A stretch of DNA of 64,000 bases from DAHUYF01 sp035945115 (GCA_035945115.1 DASZAN010000113.1:15508-79507); one strand, 5' to 3'; shown: positions 1 to 8,870, numbered from the stretch's first letter. The notes: a model not told the origin generated them from the letters alone. Translations and numbers: made by a program.

Positions 1-383
1 CGATTGTAAGCCGGCTTTCGTTAAGCAAGCTTATATAATTTTCGCATGCCCGTCACTCGGGCATCGCTATGCTGCAACGCAGCAAATCGGCTTCGTTTGG
101 CAAAATCAGGTTCTGCTCGCTCATTTGCCGCCCGGGACGAACGCGTAATGCGTACTGACCGAAAAGTGGTACTCCATGCGGCGGCGTTCAAGATGCCGCC
201 GCGAAAAGGGTTGGGAGAGAGAAGCGATGGGAACACGCGGAGGATATGGGAAAGCGACGGAAACTCGGCGCGCCGGGCAGCCGCTGTCCGAGGCGCGAGC
301 GGCGCCGCCGAAGACGAAACTACGCCCGGCGCGCAAAGGTCGCGTGCGCAAGGGCAAGTCACGGGCCTAGCCGGGGCTGGAAC
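1..383. other. Mostly non-coding start of window with hairpins
   Basis: No convincing gene fills this stretch. It has an AT-rich patch near 30-42 with a TATAAT hexamer at 34-39 but no matching -35 box. A 7-bp hairpin lies at 46-64 (ATGCCCG, loop TCACT, CGGGCAT), and a longer GC hairpin at about 178-202 pairs GCGGCGGC with GCCGCCGC. Neither is followed by a T-run, so they are not called terminators. A possible 47-codon basic ORF at 227-370 is listed separately. Confidence 0.5.
227..370 (+). CDS. Possible small basic protein (47 aa)
   Basis: This short ORF has a good ribosome-binding site (GGGAGAGAGAAGCG just before the ATG), which is the main reason to list it. The product would be very basic, with many Arg and Lys residues, a Gly-rich start and a C-terminal tail of the form RKGRVRKGKSRA. 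I do not recognise a family. It stops a few bases before the convergent WYL-like gene. The base composition alone could give such a chance ORF, so conservation in relatives is needed to accept it. Confidence 0.25.
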   Translation: MGTRGGYGKATETRRAGQPLSEARAAPPKTKLRPARKGRVRKGKSRA

Positions 384-662
384 CTAGGTTGAGCAGATGA
401 CCTTGTGATATTGGCGCTGCGGAGCGACGTGGGGATCGGGCTCGAACCGCTCGCCGGTGCGTTCGAGCTTGGTGATGGCGGCGACGATGTACTCGTGCCA
501 TTTGCCGAAGGGCTGCGTCGGACCGGCAACGAAGAGCTCGCCGTCCTCGGTTTCGTAGACGAGATAGGGCGCGATGGTCTTGCGATCGTGACCATAGGAG
601 AAGCGGATTTCGTGGCGCGCGGCGACGGCCGCGCACAGCTGTTCTCGTCGATCGTCGTCCAT
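384..662 (-). CDS. Small stand-alone WYL-like domain protein
   Basis: This is a 92-residue protein of unknown function. Its pattern, an early IRFSY strand, a PYLVYETEDGELFVAG stretch and a closing segment with ERFEPDPH, resembles a single WYL-type (SH3-like beta-barrel) sensory domain, but no DNA-binding region is attached. The ATG at 662 was chosen because the longer upstream reading is Arg-rich and lies inside the PilZ gene in another frame. It starts 11 bases after the PilZ stop, so the two are probably co-transcribed and may act together. The family call is inference; the reading frame itself looks genuine from its protein-like composition. Confidence 0.55.
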   Translation of the reverse strand: MDDDRREQLCAAVAARHEIRFSYGHDRKTIAPYLVYETEDGELFVAGPTQPFGKWHEYIVAAITKLERTGERFEPDPHVAPQRQYHKVICST

Positions 663-673
663 GCGTTCCCGGA

Positions 674-1006
674 TCAGGACGGTGCGGAAGCGAGCGCCCC
701 GTGCGCGCCGCGACCGGCTTCGGTGAAGCGGAGACCGATGCAGTCGCCCGCGCTCCAGACGACATGGCCCTCGCGCACGACGCGCGGGGAGCTGAGTTTG
801 GCGAATGTGCCGAGCACCACTGGCCTTTCGACGCGCAGCTTTGCGCCGCCACCCGCAAGATCGAAGACGTAACAGCGGACATCGCGCTCGCCGGCGATCA
901 TGAGGCGCGCCTTCCACAGGACCGAACGCCGCTGCTGCACCCGCCGGTCGCCGCCCTGCGGCTGCGAGGCTGGGGCGGACGCGGAAGACACTTCAGCATC
1001 TGTCAT
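674..1006 (-). CDS. PilZ domain protein
   Basis: This 110-residue protein is essentially a single PilZ domain, the family that binds cyclic di-GMP. A disordered Ser/Ala/Gln-rich start of about 20 residues is followed by the Arg-rich motif RRVQQRR (about 21-27). The second motif is DLAGGGAKLR, where the usual D/N-x-S-x-x-G serine is replaced by Ala. The end strand VVWSAGDCIGLRF is typical of alphaproteobacterial single-domain PilZ proteins. The altered second motif means ligand binding should not be taken for granted. It is first in a likely two-gene unit with the WYL-like protein. Confidence 0.85.
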   Translation of the reverse strand: MTDAEVSSASAPASQPQGGDRRVQQRRSVLWKARLMIAGERDVRCYVFDLAGGGAKLRVERPVVLGTFAKLSSPRVVREGHVVWSAGDCIGLRFTEAGRGAHGALASAPS

Positions 1007-1148
1007 GCCGACCTCCCAGTTCGGCGATCCCGCCGACCCATCGAATACCGGAAAAATTTAGATGAAAAATCCACCACCGCCCAGCCGGCATTGCCGCAAA
1101 TACGCGTAAAATTTTCGGCAAATTTTAGCGATCGCGGCCAGCGGCTTC

Positions 1149-1844
1149 TCAATGAATCTCCCCGGCCCGCCTAATCGCGTCGCGCAGCTTGGCTGGCGAG
1201 AAATCGGGGGTTTTGCAGATGTCGAGGATGACCTTTTCTCGGCGCGCCACCACGTCGATGGCGGCGGGGAGTTTCTTGACCGCCTCGGCGGGAATGACGA
1301 CGGCGCCGTGATAATCGGCATGGACCACGTCGTCATGCGCCACCTGCATGCCGAAGACGTTCACGGGCTTGGCGAAATCGACGAGATGGACATGCGCGTG
1401 GCTCGGGCCGACGCGGCCGCCGATCATCTGGAAGCCCTTGGCCCATTGGGTCAAGTCGCGGAACGAGCCGTTGGTGACGCAGCCGCGCGCGCCCAGTGCC
1501 TTGTGCACGGTCGACTGCACCTCGCCCCAGAAGGCGCCGTATCCCGGCCGGTCGTCGATGTCCTGCAGCACGACGATGGTCGGCAAGTCGGCACCGGCGA
1601 CGTAGTCGTACCAGTCGGACCGGTTCGCCACCGCGCCGCGCGGCGGCTCCTTGGCGCGGATCGTACCGGTGCGGGCAAGCCCGACGATCGGCGGCAGGCT
1701 CGCATCCACCGCCACCATCGGCTCGACAGTGAAGCCGATGGCGCGGCGCTCGGGCATGACGAGCTCGAGCGCGTTGCAGATGGTGGGCACATCCCAGGTC
1801 TTGAGCAAATCGAGATCCGCGCGCGTGAACGGCCGCTCGGCCAT
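1149..1844 (-). CDS. RraA family protein, HMG-aldolase-like
   Basis: This 231-residue protein belongs to the RraA/MenG-like family, which includes 4-hydroxy-4-methyl-2-oxoglutarate/oxaloacetate aldolases and the RNase E inhibitor RraA. The central block runs GYGAFWGEVQ (about 101-110) then GCVTNGSFRD (121-130). R129-D130 match the Arg-Asp pair that holds substrate and divalent metal in the aldolases, and HADYHG near 175-180 is also conserved. This favours an aldolase or decarboxylase over an RNase E inhibitor. It stands alone, with no catabolic partners next to it, so the substrate is unknown. The ATG at 1844 follows a GGGAGGG ribosome-binding site. Confidence 0.85.
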   Translation of the reverse strand: MAERPFTRADLDLLKTWDVPTICNALELVMPERRAIGFTVEPMVAVDASLPPIVGLARTGTIRAKEPPRGAVANRSDWYDYVAGADLPTIVVLQDIDDRPGYGAFWGEVQSTVHKALGARGCVTNGSFRDLTQWAKGFQMIGGRVGPSHAHVHLVDFAKPVNVFGMQVAHDDVVHADYHGAVVIPAEAVKKLPAAIDVVARREKVILDICKTPDFSPAKLRDAIRRAGEIH

Positions 1845-2054
1845 GGCAATCCCTCCCTGACATGATGGCGCGCAGCCGGGCTTTAGGCCGCGCCGAGAAC
1901 GCTAGCCAAAGCTATCATGGGCGGACCGCGGGAACCGCGCCAGCGAGGAAAACGGGGAATAATCGCGCGAGGCGGTTAATCCCTATATGGTAGGAGTAGG
2001 TTCTGATCCGCCTCCGCGACGGGCGTCCTGCGCCATTTCTTCGGGGAGACCGCC

Positions 2055-2897
2055 ATGTTCAACCCCACCGAGATCGTCATCGACGCCTTCGTGCGCGAGA
2101 TCGAGACCTCCTATCGCCGGCTCTACGGCAGCCTCGAGCCCGCTTATCCCGAGATCGTCGGCTTCATCGGTCGGCTGGCGCTGGAAAACATCGCCAATAG
2201 CGACGCGCCCTATCACGATGTCGAGCACACCATCATGGTGACGCTCGCGGGGCAGGACATTCTCCGCGGCAAGCACATCGCCGAAGGCGGCGTCAGGCCG
2301 CGCGACTGGCTGCACTTCACCGCCTCGCTCCTCTGCCACGATATCGGCTATGTGCGCGGCGTCTGCCTGGGCGACCGCGAGGGCGACTACGTCACCGGCA
2401 ACGACGACGAGCGCGTGCAGATTCCGGCCGGAAAGACCGACGCTTCCCTCACACCCTACCACGTCAACCGCTCGAAGCTTTTCGTGCGCGAGCGCTTCGG
2501 CGCCATCAGCCTCGCCCATATCGACACGGCGACGATCGAGGCCAATATCGAGCACACGCGCTTTCCCGTACCCGAGCGGGGGGATCACGCCGCCACCGAC
2601 GATTACCCCGGGCTGGTTCGGGCCGCCGACCTCATCGGCCAGCTCGCCGATATCGATTACTTGCGCAAGATGCCGGCGCTCTTCGCCGAGTTCAGCGAGA
2701 CCGGCATGGCCGAGAAGCTCGGGTGCAAGAGTCCGGCCGAGCTGCGCAAGGGGTATCCGCGCTTTTTCCGCACTGCGGTCTCGCCCTATATCGGCGATGC
2801 GCTGCGTTATCTCCGGGTGACGCAAAGCGGCAAGCAATGGATCGCCAACCTCTACGCCCATGTATTTTCGGAGGAGTTCAGCGCCGAGAAGCTTTAG
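2055..2897 (+). CDS. HD-domain metal-dependent phosphohydrolase
   Basis: This 280-residue soluble protein carries an HD-type metal site: H54 and H58 in YHDVEHT, H95-D96 in LLCHDIGY, and D192 in AADLIGQLAD. The YHxxxH spacing recalls the cyclic-nucleotide phosphodiesterase catalytic fold rather than HD-GYP, because no GYP follows. The substrate could be a cyclic nucleotide or another phosphoester and cannot be fixed from sequence. No sensory domain is fused. The ATG follows a GGGGAGACC ribosome-binding site. It stands alone, divergent from the RraA-like gene and convergent with nasA. Confidence 0.85.
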   Translation: MFNPTEIVIDAFVREIETSYRRLYGSLEPAYPEIVGFIGRLALENIANSDAPYHDVEHTIMVTLAGQDILRGKHIAEGGVRPRDWLHFTASLLCHDIGYVRGVCLGDREGDYVTGNDDERVQIPAGKTDASLTPYHVNRSKLFVRERFGAISLAHIDTATIEANIEHTRFPVPERGDHAATDDYPGLVRAADLIGQLADIDYLRKMPALFAEFSETGMAEKLGCKSPAELRKGYPRFFRTAVSPYIGDALRYLRVTQSGKQWIANLYAHVFSEEFSAEKL

Positions 2898-3127
2898 GGT
2901 CAGGACCCATAAGAGTGCTTACCGCGGCCGTTTCGTTCGATTCCAAGCATCGGCAGAGCTGAGCGGTTCGTCAGAGCCTGCCCCCAGCCGATATACGCGG
3001 CTCACGATTTTGCAATGCGACTCGGCCGTTGTCCCATTGGCCGCCGGCCCATGCCAGAGCGCATGACGCCGATTGAATGGGAATGCCGCGCGACAGCAGC
3101 AACGATTGACAAGGAGCCTGCGCCATT

Positions 3128-5803
3128 TCAGGCGGGCGTGGCCTCGTGCCCCTGCGCGCTCAGAATCGCCCTGAGTTCGGGGATGCAGGAACCGCAATTG
3201 GTGCCGGCGCGCAGGATGGCGCCGATCTCCGCGACCTCGGTCAAACGGTGACTCGTGATCGTATCGTACAACGTATTCAGGCCGATGCCGAAACAGGCGC
3301 AGATGGTGCGGCCGGCGGCATTGGCTACCCCGCCGCCGCCGGCGAGGACATTGATACGCATGTCCGGTTCGATCCGCATGCCAAGGAGCGCCGCCAACGC
3401 CTGCCGCGACGGCAGCGCCGATTGCTTGCGGGCAATGAACAAACAGGCATCGAGGCGCCGGCCGACCACGCTGGCATAGCGAAACGTGGCGCGGGCCGGA
3501 TCGGCATAGATCACGAGCTCCGCCGTCGGCGGCGCGTCGAGCAGCGTTGCGATCCAGCGCTCCGAACCGGGTTCGTTCGGCAGCGGCTCCCAGCCGGTGA
3601 TCGTGAAGGCATGGCCGCGTTCGAGCGGCACGCGCGCCCAGTAATAGGGACCGCTCGGCACCTGCTCCGAGCCGCGCAACAGGACGCCGTGCCAACGCGG
3701 CTCGACCTTTGTCAGCCGCACGGGCGTCGCCTTCAGCTCGGGCTGGCCAGACACCCGATCGGCCGCAGCGCCGACGATGGCATCAATCGGCCCGGCCGAG
3801 GTGAAGCGGTCGGACCAATGCATCGGCGCAAAGATTTCGCCGCTGCGCAGTTCATCCGAAAATCGGATCGGCCATATTGCGGCGCCGTGCGGGCTTTCGA
3901 TTCGCGCGAGACCGCCGTCGTCGAGATGAAGCCGCTCCGCGTCCGCCGGATGCATGTCGAGCACCGGCTCGCTTTGATGCGCCATCAGCCGCGGCAGCCG
4001 GCCGGTGCGCGTCATCGTATGCCATTGATCGCGGACGCGGCCGGTATTGAGAATGAGCGGCCACTGCTCGTCGGCCGGTACCGCCGGCGGCCGGTACGGT
4101 GTCGGCACGAAGCGGGCGCGGCCGTCTGCCGTAGCGAAACCCCTGCCGTCGCCGAATAGTCGCTTGGCCTCGGACCGCGCCACGCCGCGCGGCAACGGCC
4201 ATTGCACTGGCGACAGGCGGTCGTAGTCGCCATCGCTTATCTCGGCCAGCGCGCCGATATCAAAAATGCGTCGCCGCGGCGGCGCATTCTCGAATGCCGA
4301 AAGCGCGGCATGTTCGCGGAAGATCTCCACTGGCTTTCGATACGCAAATTGTTGACCCCAACCCATGCGACGCGCCACTTGGCACAGCATCCACCAATCG
4401 GGCCGCGCCTCCCCCGGCGCCGGCCGAAACCCGCGCTGCCGCGAGATGCAGCGCTCCGAGTTAGTGACGGTGCCATCCTTCTCGCCCCATGCCACCGCCG
4501 GCAACACGATGTCGGCGAATGCCGTGGTATCGGTCGGCCAGCAGTCGCTGACCACGACGAAGGGGCAAGCGCCGAGCGCGGCGCGCACCCGTCCGGCGCG
4601 CGGCATGCTGACCGCCGGATTGGTGTTGAGGATCCACAACACTTTGATCCGGCCGTCGAGCGCCGCATCGAAGAGATCGATCGCCTTGAGGCCGGCGCGC
4701 GCCGCCATGCGCGGCGCCCGCCAGAAGCGGCATACGCGGTCGAGATCGCCGGGCGCTGCGAAGCTCATATGGGCGGCGAGCTGATTGGCGAGGCCACCGA
4801 CTTCGCGGCCGCCCATGGCATTGGGCTGGCCGGTCAGCGAAAACGGCCCCCTGCCCGGTCGGCCGATGCGGCCCGTAGCGAGGTGGCAGTTGATGATGGC
4901 GTTGACCTTGTCGGTGCCGGCCGACGATTGGTTGGCGCCTTGCGAATAGAATGTGACGGTGCGTTCGGTCGCGGCGAAAACCTCGTAGAACCGTGCCAGA
5001 TCGGCAGCCGGCATATCGGCGATGCTGGCTACCGCGGCGAGCGACGGCGCTGCTTGTCGCGCGGTTTCGAGCGCGGCGGCAAAGCCGCTTGCAAGCTCTT
5101 GGGTCCATGCCGGATCGCAAGCGCCACTCGCAGCAAGATGGACGAAGAGTCCGGCGAATACCGCGACATCGGAGCCGGGACGGATGGCGAGATGAAGATC
5201 GGCAATGTCGCAGGTTGGCGTGCGGCGGGGGTCGATGACAATGACTTTGGTGCCGCGTGTGTCCCGCGCCGCGGCGAGACGCTGATACAGCACCGGATGG
5301 CACCACGCCGTGTTGCTGCCGACCAGCACGACGAGATCGGCCGCCTCGATGTCGTCGTAGCAGCCGGGTACGATGTCCTCGCCGAATGCGCGAATGTGCC
5401 CCGCGACCGAGGACGCCATGCACAGCCGCGAATTGGTATCGATAGTGGCACCGCCGACAAAACCCTTCATCAGCTTGTTTGCGACGTAATAGTCCTCGGT
5501 GAGGAACTGGCCGGAGACATAGAGCGCAACCGCATCGGGCCCATGATCGGCGATGGTTTGGGCGAAGATGGCGGCGATGCGGTCGAGCGCTTCTTCCCAG
5601 CTGGCGTTGCGGCAGCCGATCTGCGGCGACAGCAAGCGGCCGTCGCTCGTCAGGGTGTCGGCAAGCGCCGCGCCTTTGGAGCAGAGCCGCCCACTATTGG
5701 CCGGATGCTCGCCGTCACCCGACAACGCGCCGTCGGCGGCGACGACAAGGCCACAACCGACGCCACAATACGGACAGGTGGTGCGGGTTACGCCGCCTGA
5801 CAC
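3128..5803 (-). CDS. nasA: Assimilatory nitrate reductase catalytic subunit
   Basis: This 891-residue molybdopterin oxidoreductase reduces nitrate to nitrite in the cytoplasm. The N-terminus has the [4Fe-4S] ligands C10, C13, C17 and C41 (CPYCGVGC then RLCSKG). The bis-MGD-binding domains follow, and the molydopterin dinucleotide-binding domain lies at about 590-700. A C-terminal BFD-type [2Fe-2S] domain carries C835-x-C837 and C870-x2-C873, as in the longer NasA proteins that accept electrons directly from a flavoprotein. The start overlaps the upstream FAD subunit gene by 16 bases, which points to coupled translation. It is the last gene of the narK-FAD subunit-nasA operon behind the sigma-54 promoter. 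Confidence 0.95.
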   Translation of the reverse strand: MSGGVTRTTCPYCGVGCGLVVAADGALSGDGEHPANSGRLCSKGAALADTLTSDGRLLSPQIGCRNASWEEALDRIAAIFAQTIADHGPDAVALYVSGQFLTEDYYVANKLMKGFVGGATIDTNSRLCMASSVAGHIRAFGEDIVPGCYDDIEAADLVVLVGSNTAWCHPVLYQRLAAARDTRGTKVIVIDPRRTPTCDIADLHLAIRPGSDVAVFAGLFVHLAASGACDPAWTQELASGFAAALETARQAAPSLAAVASIADMPAADLARFYEVFAATERTVTFYSQGANQSSAGTDKVNAIINCHLATGRIGRPGRGPFSLTGQPNAMGGREVGGLANQLAAHMSFAAPGDLDRVCRFWRAPRMAARAGLKAIDLFDAALDGRIKVLWILNTNPAVSMPRAGRVRAALGACPFVVVSDCWPTDTTAFADIVLPAVAWGEKDGTVTNSERCISRQRGFRPAPGEARPDWWMLCQVARRMGWGQQFAYRKPVEIFREHAALSAFENAPPRRRIFDIGALAEISDGDYDRLSPVQWPLPRGVARSEAKRLFGDGRGFATADGRARFVPTPYRPPAVPADEQWPLILNTGRVRDQWHTMTRTGRLPRLMAHQSEPVLDMHPADAERLHLDDGGLARIESPHGAAIWPIRFSDELRSGEIFAPMHWSDRFTSAGPIDAIVGAAADRVSGQPELKATPVRLTKVEPRWHGVLLRGSEQVPSGPYYWARVPLERGHAFTITGWEPLPNEPGSERWIATLLDAPPTAELVIYADPARATFRYASVVGRRLDACLFIARKQSALPSRQALAALLGMRIEPDMRINVLAGGGGVANAAGRTICACFGIGLNTLYDTITSHRLTEVAEIGAILRAGTNCGSCIPELRAILSAQGHEATPA

Positions 5804-7107
5804 TGCTGCCCCGCAATCGCTCTACCGGCGTCCTCGTCGAGCGGCGGCGCAAGGCCGATTTGCGGCAGCGCGGCGCCAGCCGCTTCAGCGAAGGCGCGAC
5901 CGAACACGATCTGATCGCGAAACGCCGAGACGTCGGTTTGATCGCGCATCAGCTGCACGTACCACGGCCCGTCGGCGACCGCGCCATACAACACGCTACC
6001 AACCACGCGATCCTCGCGCAGGATCACCTTCTTGTAGAGGCCGCGCTTTGCGTCGTGCAGCGTCAGCTCTTCATCGATATCGTCGGCGGCGGCAAGTGCG
6101 CCGGCCGAGAACACGTCGACCCCAGTGATCTTGAGACTTGTGAAAACCGGCGGCGGCAGATAGACCGCGGTGGAATCGCCGGCGAGCCGGGCGCCGCAGA
6201 CCTTGGCCTGATCCCAGATGGGAGCCACAAGGCCGAACACTTGGCCGTTATGTTCGATGCATTCGCCGACGGCGTAAATGTCCGGATCGCTGGTCGCCAT
6301 GTCGTCGCCGACCAGAATGCCGCGGTTGACGTCGAGCCTGGCATCGCGCGCCAAGTCGATATTGGGCCGGATGCCGACCGCCAGCACGACGAAATCCGCG
6401 GCGATACGTCGGCCATCGGCAAGCACCACGGCCTCGGCTCGCTCGGTGCCGACAATTTCTTCAGTCTGGCTGTTGGTGAAAAAGCCGATGCTGCGGGCGT
6501 CAAGCTCGCGCTGCAGCAGCGCGGCGGCCGCAGCGTCGAGCTGCCGCTCCATCAAGGTCGGCATCAGATGCACGAGCGCGACTGCCATGCCACGCCGTTT
6601 CAGGCCCCATGCCGCCTCCAGGCCAAGCAGGCCGCCGCCGATCACGACGGCGCGGCGCCCGGTTTTCGCCGCTTCGATCATGGCCTCGACGTCGGCGATG
6701 TCGCGGAAGGCACGCACATTGGGCAGGCCGAGGCCGGGTATCGCCGGCACAAGCGGCTTCGAACCGGTGGCGAGCAGCAATTTGTCGTAAGGAACGACAG
6801 TGCCATCGTCGAGCGCAACCCGCCGCGCGTTCCGGTCGATCGCCACGGCGCGGGTGCCAGACATCAGGCAAATACGACGGTCGGCGTACCAGCTCGGCCC
6901 GTTGATGACGATCTCGTCGAGCGTCTTGTCGCCGGCGAGCACCGATGACAACAGAATACGATTATAATTCGGGTACGGTTCGCCACCGATAACGGTGATA
7001 TCGAAGCGGTCGGGCGTGCGCGCCAGATACTCCTCCAGAGCGCGCATTCCCGCCATTCCGTTGCCGACGACAACGAGCCGCGGACGCTTCGGGCCGTCGC
7101 TCTTCAT
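5788..7107 (-). CDS. FAD/NAD(P)-dependent oxidoreductase, NasB-like electron donor
   Basis: This 439-residue flavoprotein has the FAD-binding motif VVVGNGMAG (12-20), the second dinucleotide site VVIGGGLLGLEAA (about 154-166) and the DPDIYAVGECIEH FAD-contact segment. It matches the N-terminal half of NirB-type nitrite reductases and the NasB-type reductase of assimilatory nitrate reductases. It lacks sirohaem and [4Fe-4S] ligands, so it is not itself a nitrite reductase. Its place between narK and nasA, with a 16-base overlap into nasA, makes it the likely NAD(P)H-to-NasA electron carrier. The C-terminal 50 residues are a short tail ending QQCQAA. Confidence 0.85.
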   Translation of the reverse strand: MKSDGPKRPRLVVVGNGMAGMRALEEYLARTPDRFDITVIGGEPYPNYNRILLSSVLAGDKTLDEIVINGPSWYADRRICLMSGTRAVAIDRNARRVALDDGTVVPYDKLLLATGSKPLVPAIPGLGLPNVRAFRDIADVEAMIEAAKTGRRAVVIGGGLLGLEAAWGLKRRGMAVALVHLMPTLMERQLDAAAAALLQRELDARSIGFFTNSQTEEIVGTERAEAVVLADGRRIAADFVVLAVGIRPNIDLARDARLDVNRGILVGDDMATSDPDIYAVGECIEHNGQVFGLVAPIWDQAKVCGARLAGDSTAVYLPPPVFTSLKITGVDVFSAGALAAADDIDEELTLHDAKRGLYKKVILREDRVVGSVLYGAVADGPWYVQLMRDQTDVSAFRDQIVFGRAFAEAAGAALPQIGLAPPLDEDAGRAIAGQQCQAA

Positions 7108-7114
7108 GTCGCGA

Positions 7115-8518
7115 TCAGACCCGCGCGTGCGCCAGACTCGTTGCTGCCGACGCGGCGCGGCCCTTGCGCAGATAGTACCACCAAGTCAGCGCCAAGCAGG
7201 TCGCGTAGAATGCCAGATAGATCGCCAGCGCTAGATGCGGACCGCCGGTGGCGGCGATCGAGGCGCCGAAGCCGCGCGGGATCAGATAGCCGCCGCAGGC
7301 GCCGATGGCGCCGATGAAGCCGAGCGCCGCCGCGCTCTCGATGCCCGCGCCCTTCAACGCCGCCAACCGGCCGGCTTCACCCCTGCCTTTCGCTTCGCGC
7401 AGTTTCTCCTCACGAAAGATCGAAGGGATCATCCGGTAGGTCGACCCGTTGCCTATCCCAGTGGTGACGAACAGGATGAGGAACATCGCGAGGAAGCCGG
7501 AAAAGTCCTTCACGTTGACGAAATAAATGACACCGATCGTCGCCGCGCCCATGGCGATGAAATTCCAGAACGTCACGATGGCGCCGCCGATCTTGTCGGC
7601 AAGCAGTCCGCCGAAGGGACGCGCCAGCGAGCCGACCAGCGGCCCGAGGAAGGCGATGGCGATGGTCACGGTCGGGAACTGGGTCTTGATCAAGAGCGGG
7701 AACGCCGCCGAGTAGCCGATGAAGGAACCGAACGTCCCGATATAGATGTAGGACATGATCCAGGTGTGCTTGCGGCCGACGATAGCCAGCTGATCTTTGA
7801 AGGCCGAACGCGCGTTGGTGAGATTATTCATGAACAGGAACGCGCCCATCACCGCGATCGTCAGCGGTACGATCCACATCAAGCCGGCGTCCTGCAGATA
7901 GATGCCGCCGGGTCCGGGTGTCGCCAGGTAAAAGTTGACCACGCCGACGCTCAACAGGACCGGGGTCAGCAACTGCACGCTGCTGACCCCGATATTGCCG
8001 CCGGCCGCGTTGAGCCCGAGCGCCCAGCCCTTCATCCGGTCGGGATAGAAGAATGAGATGTTGGCCATACTGGAGGCGAAGTTGCCGCCGCCGAGACCGG
8101 CGGTCGACGCCACCAGCGCCATGACCCAGAACGGCGTGTCGGGTTGCGTCACGAAATAGGCAAGCGCGATGCTCGGGATGAACAACACCAACGCACTGAA
8201 GATCGTCCAGTTGCGGCCGCCGAACACGGTCACCGCGAAAGTGTAGGGAAAGCGCATCAGCGAGCCGACCAATCCCGGCAACGCGACGAGCTGGAACAGT
8301 TGATCGGTGCTGTAGTGAAAGCCTGCTTGCGGCAGCTTGGTCGCGACAATGCTCCAGATCAGCCAGATCGAGAAGCCAAGATGCTCGGCAACGATCGACC
8401 AGATGAGATTGCGTTGCGCGATGACCTTGCCCTTCGTTTTCCAGAATACCTCGTCTTCGGGATTCCACTCGGCAATCCAGGTCGAGTTCTTCGTCGAATT
8501 CCGCGCGCCCATCAGCAA
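7115..8518 (-). CDS. narK: NarK/NNP-family nitrate/nitrite transporter
   Basis: This 467-residue, 12-helix MFS protein of the inner membrane carries both nitrate signature motifs: GLGGGNFASSMANISFF (141-157) and a second one, GIGNGSTYRMIPSIF. The substrate-binding arginines are seen in MRFPYT (R89) and LARPFGG. With nasA downstream its role is nitrate uptake for assimilation. The TTG at 8518 follows an AGAGGA ribosome-binding site by five bases; an in-frame ATG at 8512 is the alternative start. It is the first gene after the sigma-54 promoter, with an untranslated leader of roughly 47 bases. Confidence 0.93.
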   Translation of the reverse strand: MLMGARNSTKNSTWIAEWNPEDEVFWKTKGKVIAQRNLIWSIVAEHLGFSIWLIWSIVATKLPQAGFHYSTDQLFQLVALPGLVGSLMRFPYTFAVTVFGGRNWTIFSALVLFIPSIALAYFVTQPDTPFWVMALVASTAGLGGGNFASSMANISFFYPDRMKGWALGLNAAGGNIGVSSVQLLTPVLLSVGVVNFYLATPGPGGIYLQDAGLMWIVPLTIAVMGAFLFMNNLTNARSAFKDQLAIVGRKHTWIMSYIYIGTFGSFIGYSAAFPLLIKTQFPTVTIAIAFLGPLVGSLARPFGGLLADKIGGAIVTFWNFIAMGAATIGVIYFVNVKDFSGFLAMFLILFVTTGIGNGSTYRMIPSIFREEKLREAKGRGEAGRLAALKGAGIESAAALGFIGAIGACGGYLIPRGFGASIAATGGPHLALAIYLAFYATCLALTWWYYLRKGRAASAATSLAHARV

Positions 8519-8574
8519 TCGATCCTCTTCGGCCGGAGTTGAGCCCCTGAGCGGGACCTCGAACGAGACCGGCC

Positions 8575-8592
8575 TCGCAAGCCCTGTGCCAA
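8575..8592 (-). promoter_or_regulatory. Sigma-54 (RpoN) promoter of nas operon
   Basis: Read on the minus strand the site is TTGGCAC, five bases (AGGGC), then TTGCGA. It fits the sigma-54 consensus YTGGCACGN4TTGCW with the -24 GG and -12 GC at the right spacing. Transcription would start near 8565, about 47 bases before narK. Nitrate assimilation is a classic NtrC/RpoN target, so the location also fits. Confidence 0.85.
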
Positions 8593-8674
8593 GGATATAT
8601 CGCTGATAAATCGATGGTTTTACCGCTTGTCAGAGGCTGAATTGCGTCCTTCGTAGGCGCGTTGGGAGTAAACT

Positions 8675-8710
8675 TTGTGCAGCGCAATATTGTGGCATCG
8701 CGCTGCACAA
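8675..8710. promoter_or_regulatory. Inverted repeat, candidate enhancer site
   Basis: Perfect 11-bp arms TTGTGCAGCGC (8675-8685) and GCGCTGCACAA (8700-8710) are separated by 14 bases. The centre lies about 115 bases upstream of the sigma-54 -12 element, a normal distance for an NtrC-type enhancer-binding protein. GTGCA half-sites recall NtrC sites, but the spacing differs from the enteric 17-mer. It lies outside the predicted nas transcript, so a leader antitermination hairpin is unlikely. Confidence 0.6.
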
Positions 8711-8870
8711 TTTCTTCGCAATGCCTGCGAATGCGCAGCAGCCGACAAAGCACTTCGTGCCAATGCGGCACTCATGCGGCGTGGCACCGCATGAGAGTGA
8801 AACAAAACTGTCATTGAGCGCCGCTACGCTCTTACGTCTGCCTGGGCGGCGACTTGCAAAGAGCGGCGTG

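Larger units (their letters stand above)
8519..8870. other. Divergent control region of the nas operon
   Basis: This 352-base gap between narK (minus) and the cyclic-nucleotide-binding gene (plus) has no convincing gene. It holds a near-consensus sigma-54 promoter reading toward narK (8575-8592), a long inverted repeat about 110 bases upstream of it (8675-8710), and several shorter hairpin-forming stretches (for example GTGCC/GGCAC near 8757-8771). A small ORF on the minus strand near 8620-8814 is explained by this non-coding sequence. Confidence 0.7.

Noticed and set aside
4202..5800. 532-codon open frame antisense to nasA
   Set aside because: Shadow frame; NasA motifs on the minus strand are unambiguous.
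8675..8710. Leader antitermination hairpin for nas genes
   Set aside because: It lies upstream of the sigma-54 promoter, so it would not be transcribed with narK from that start.
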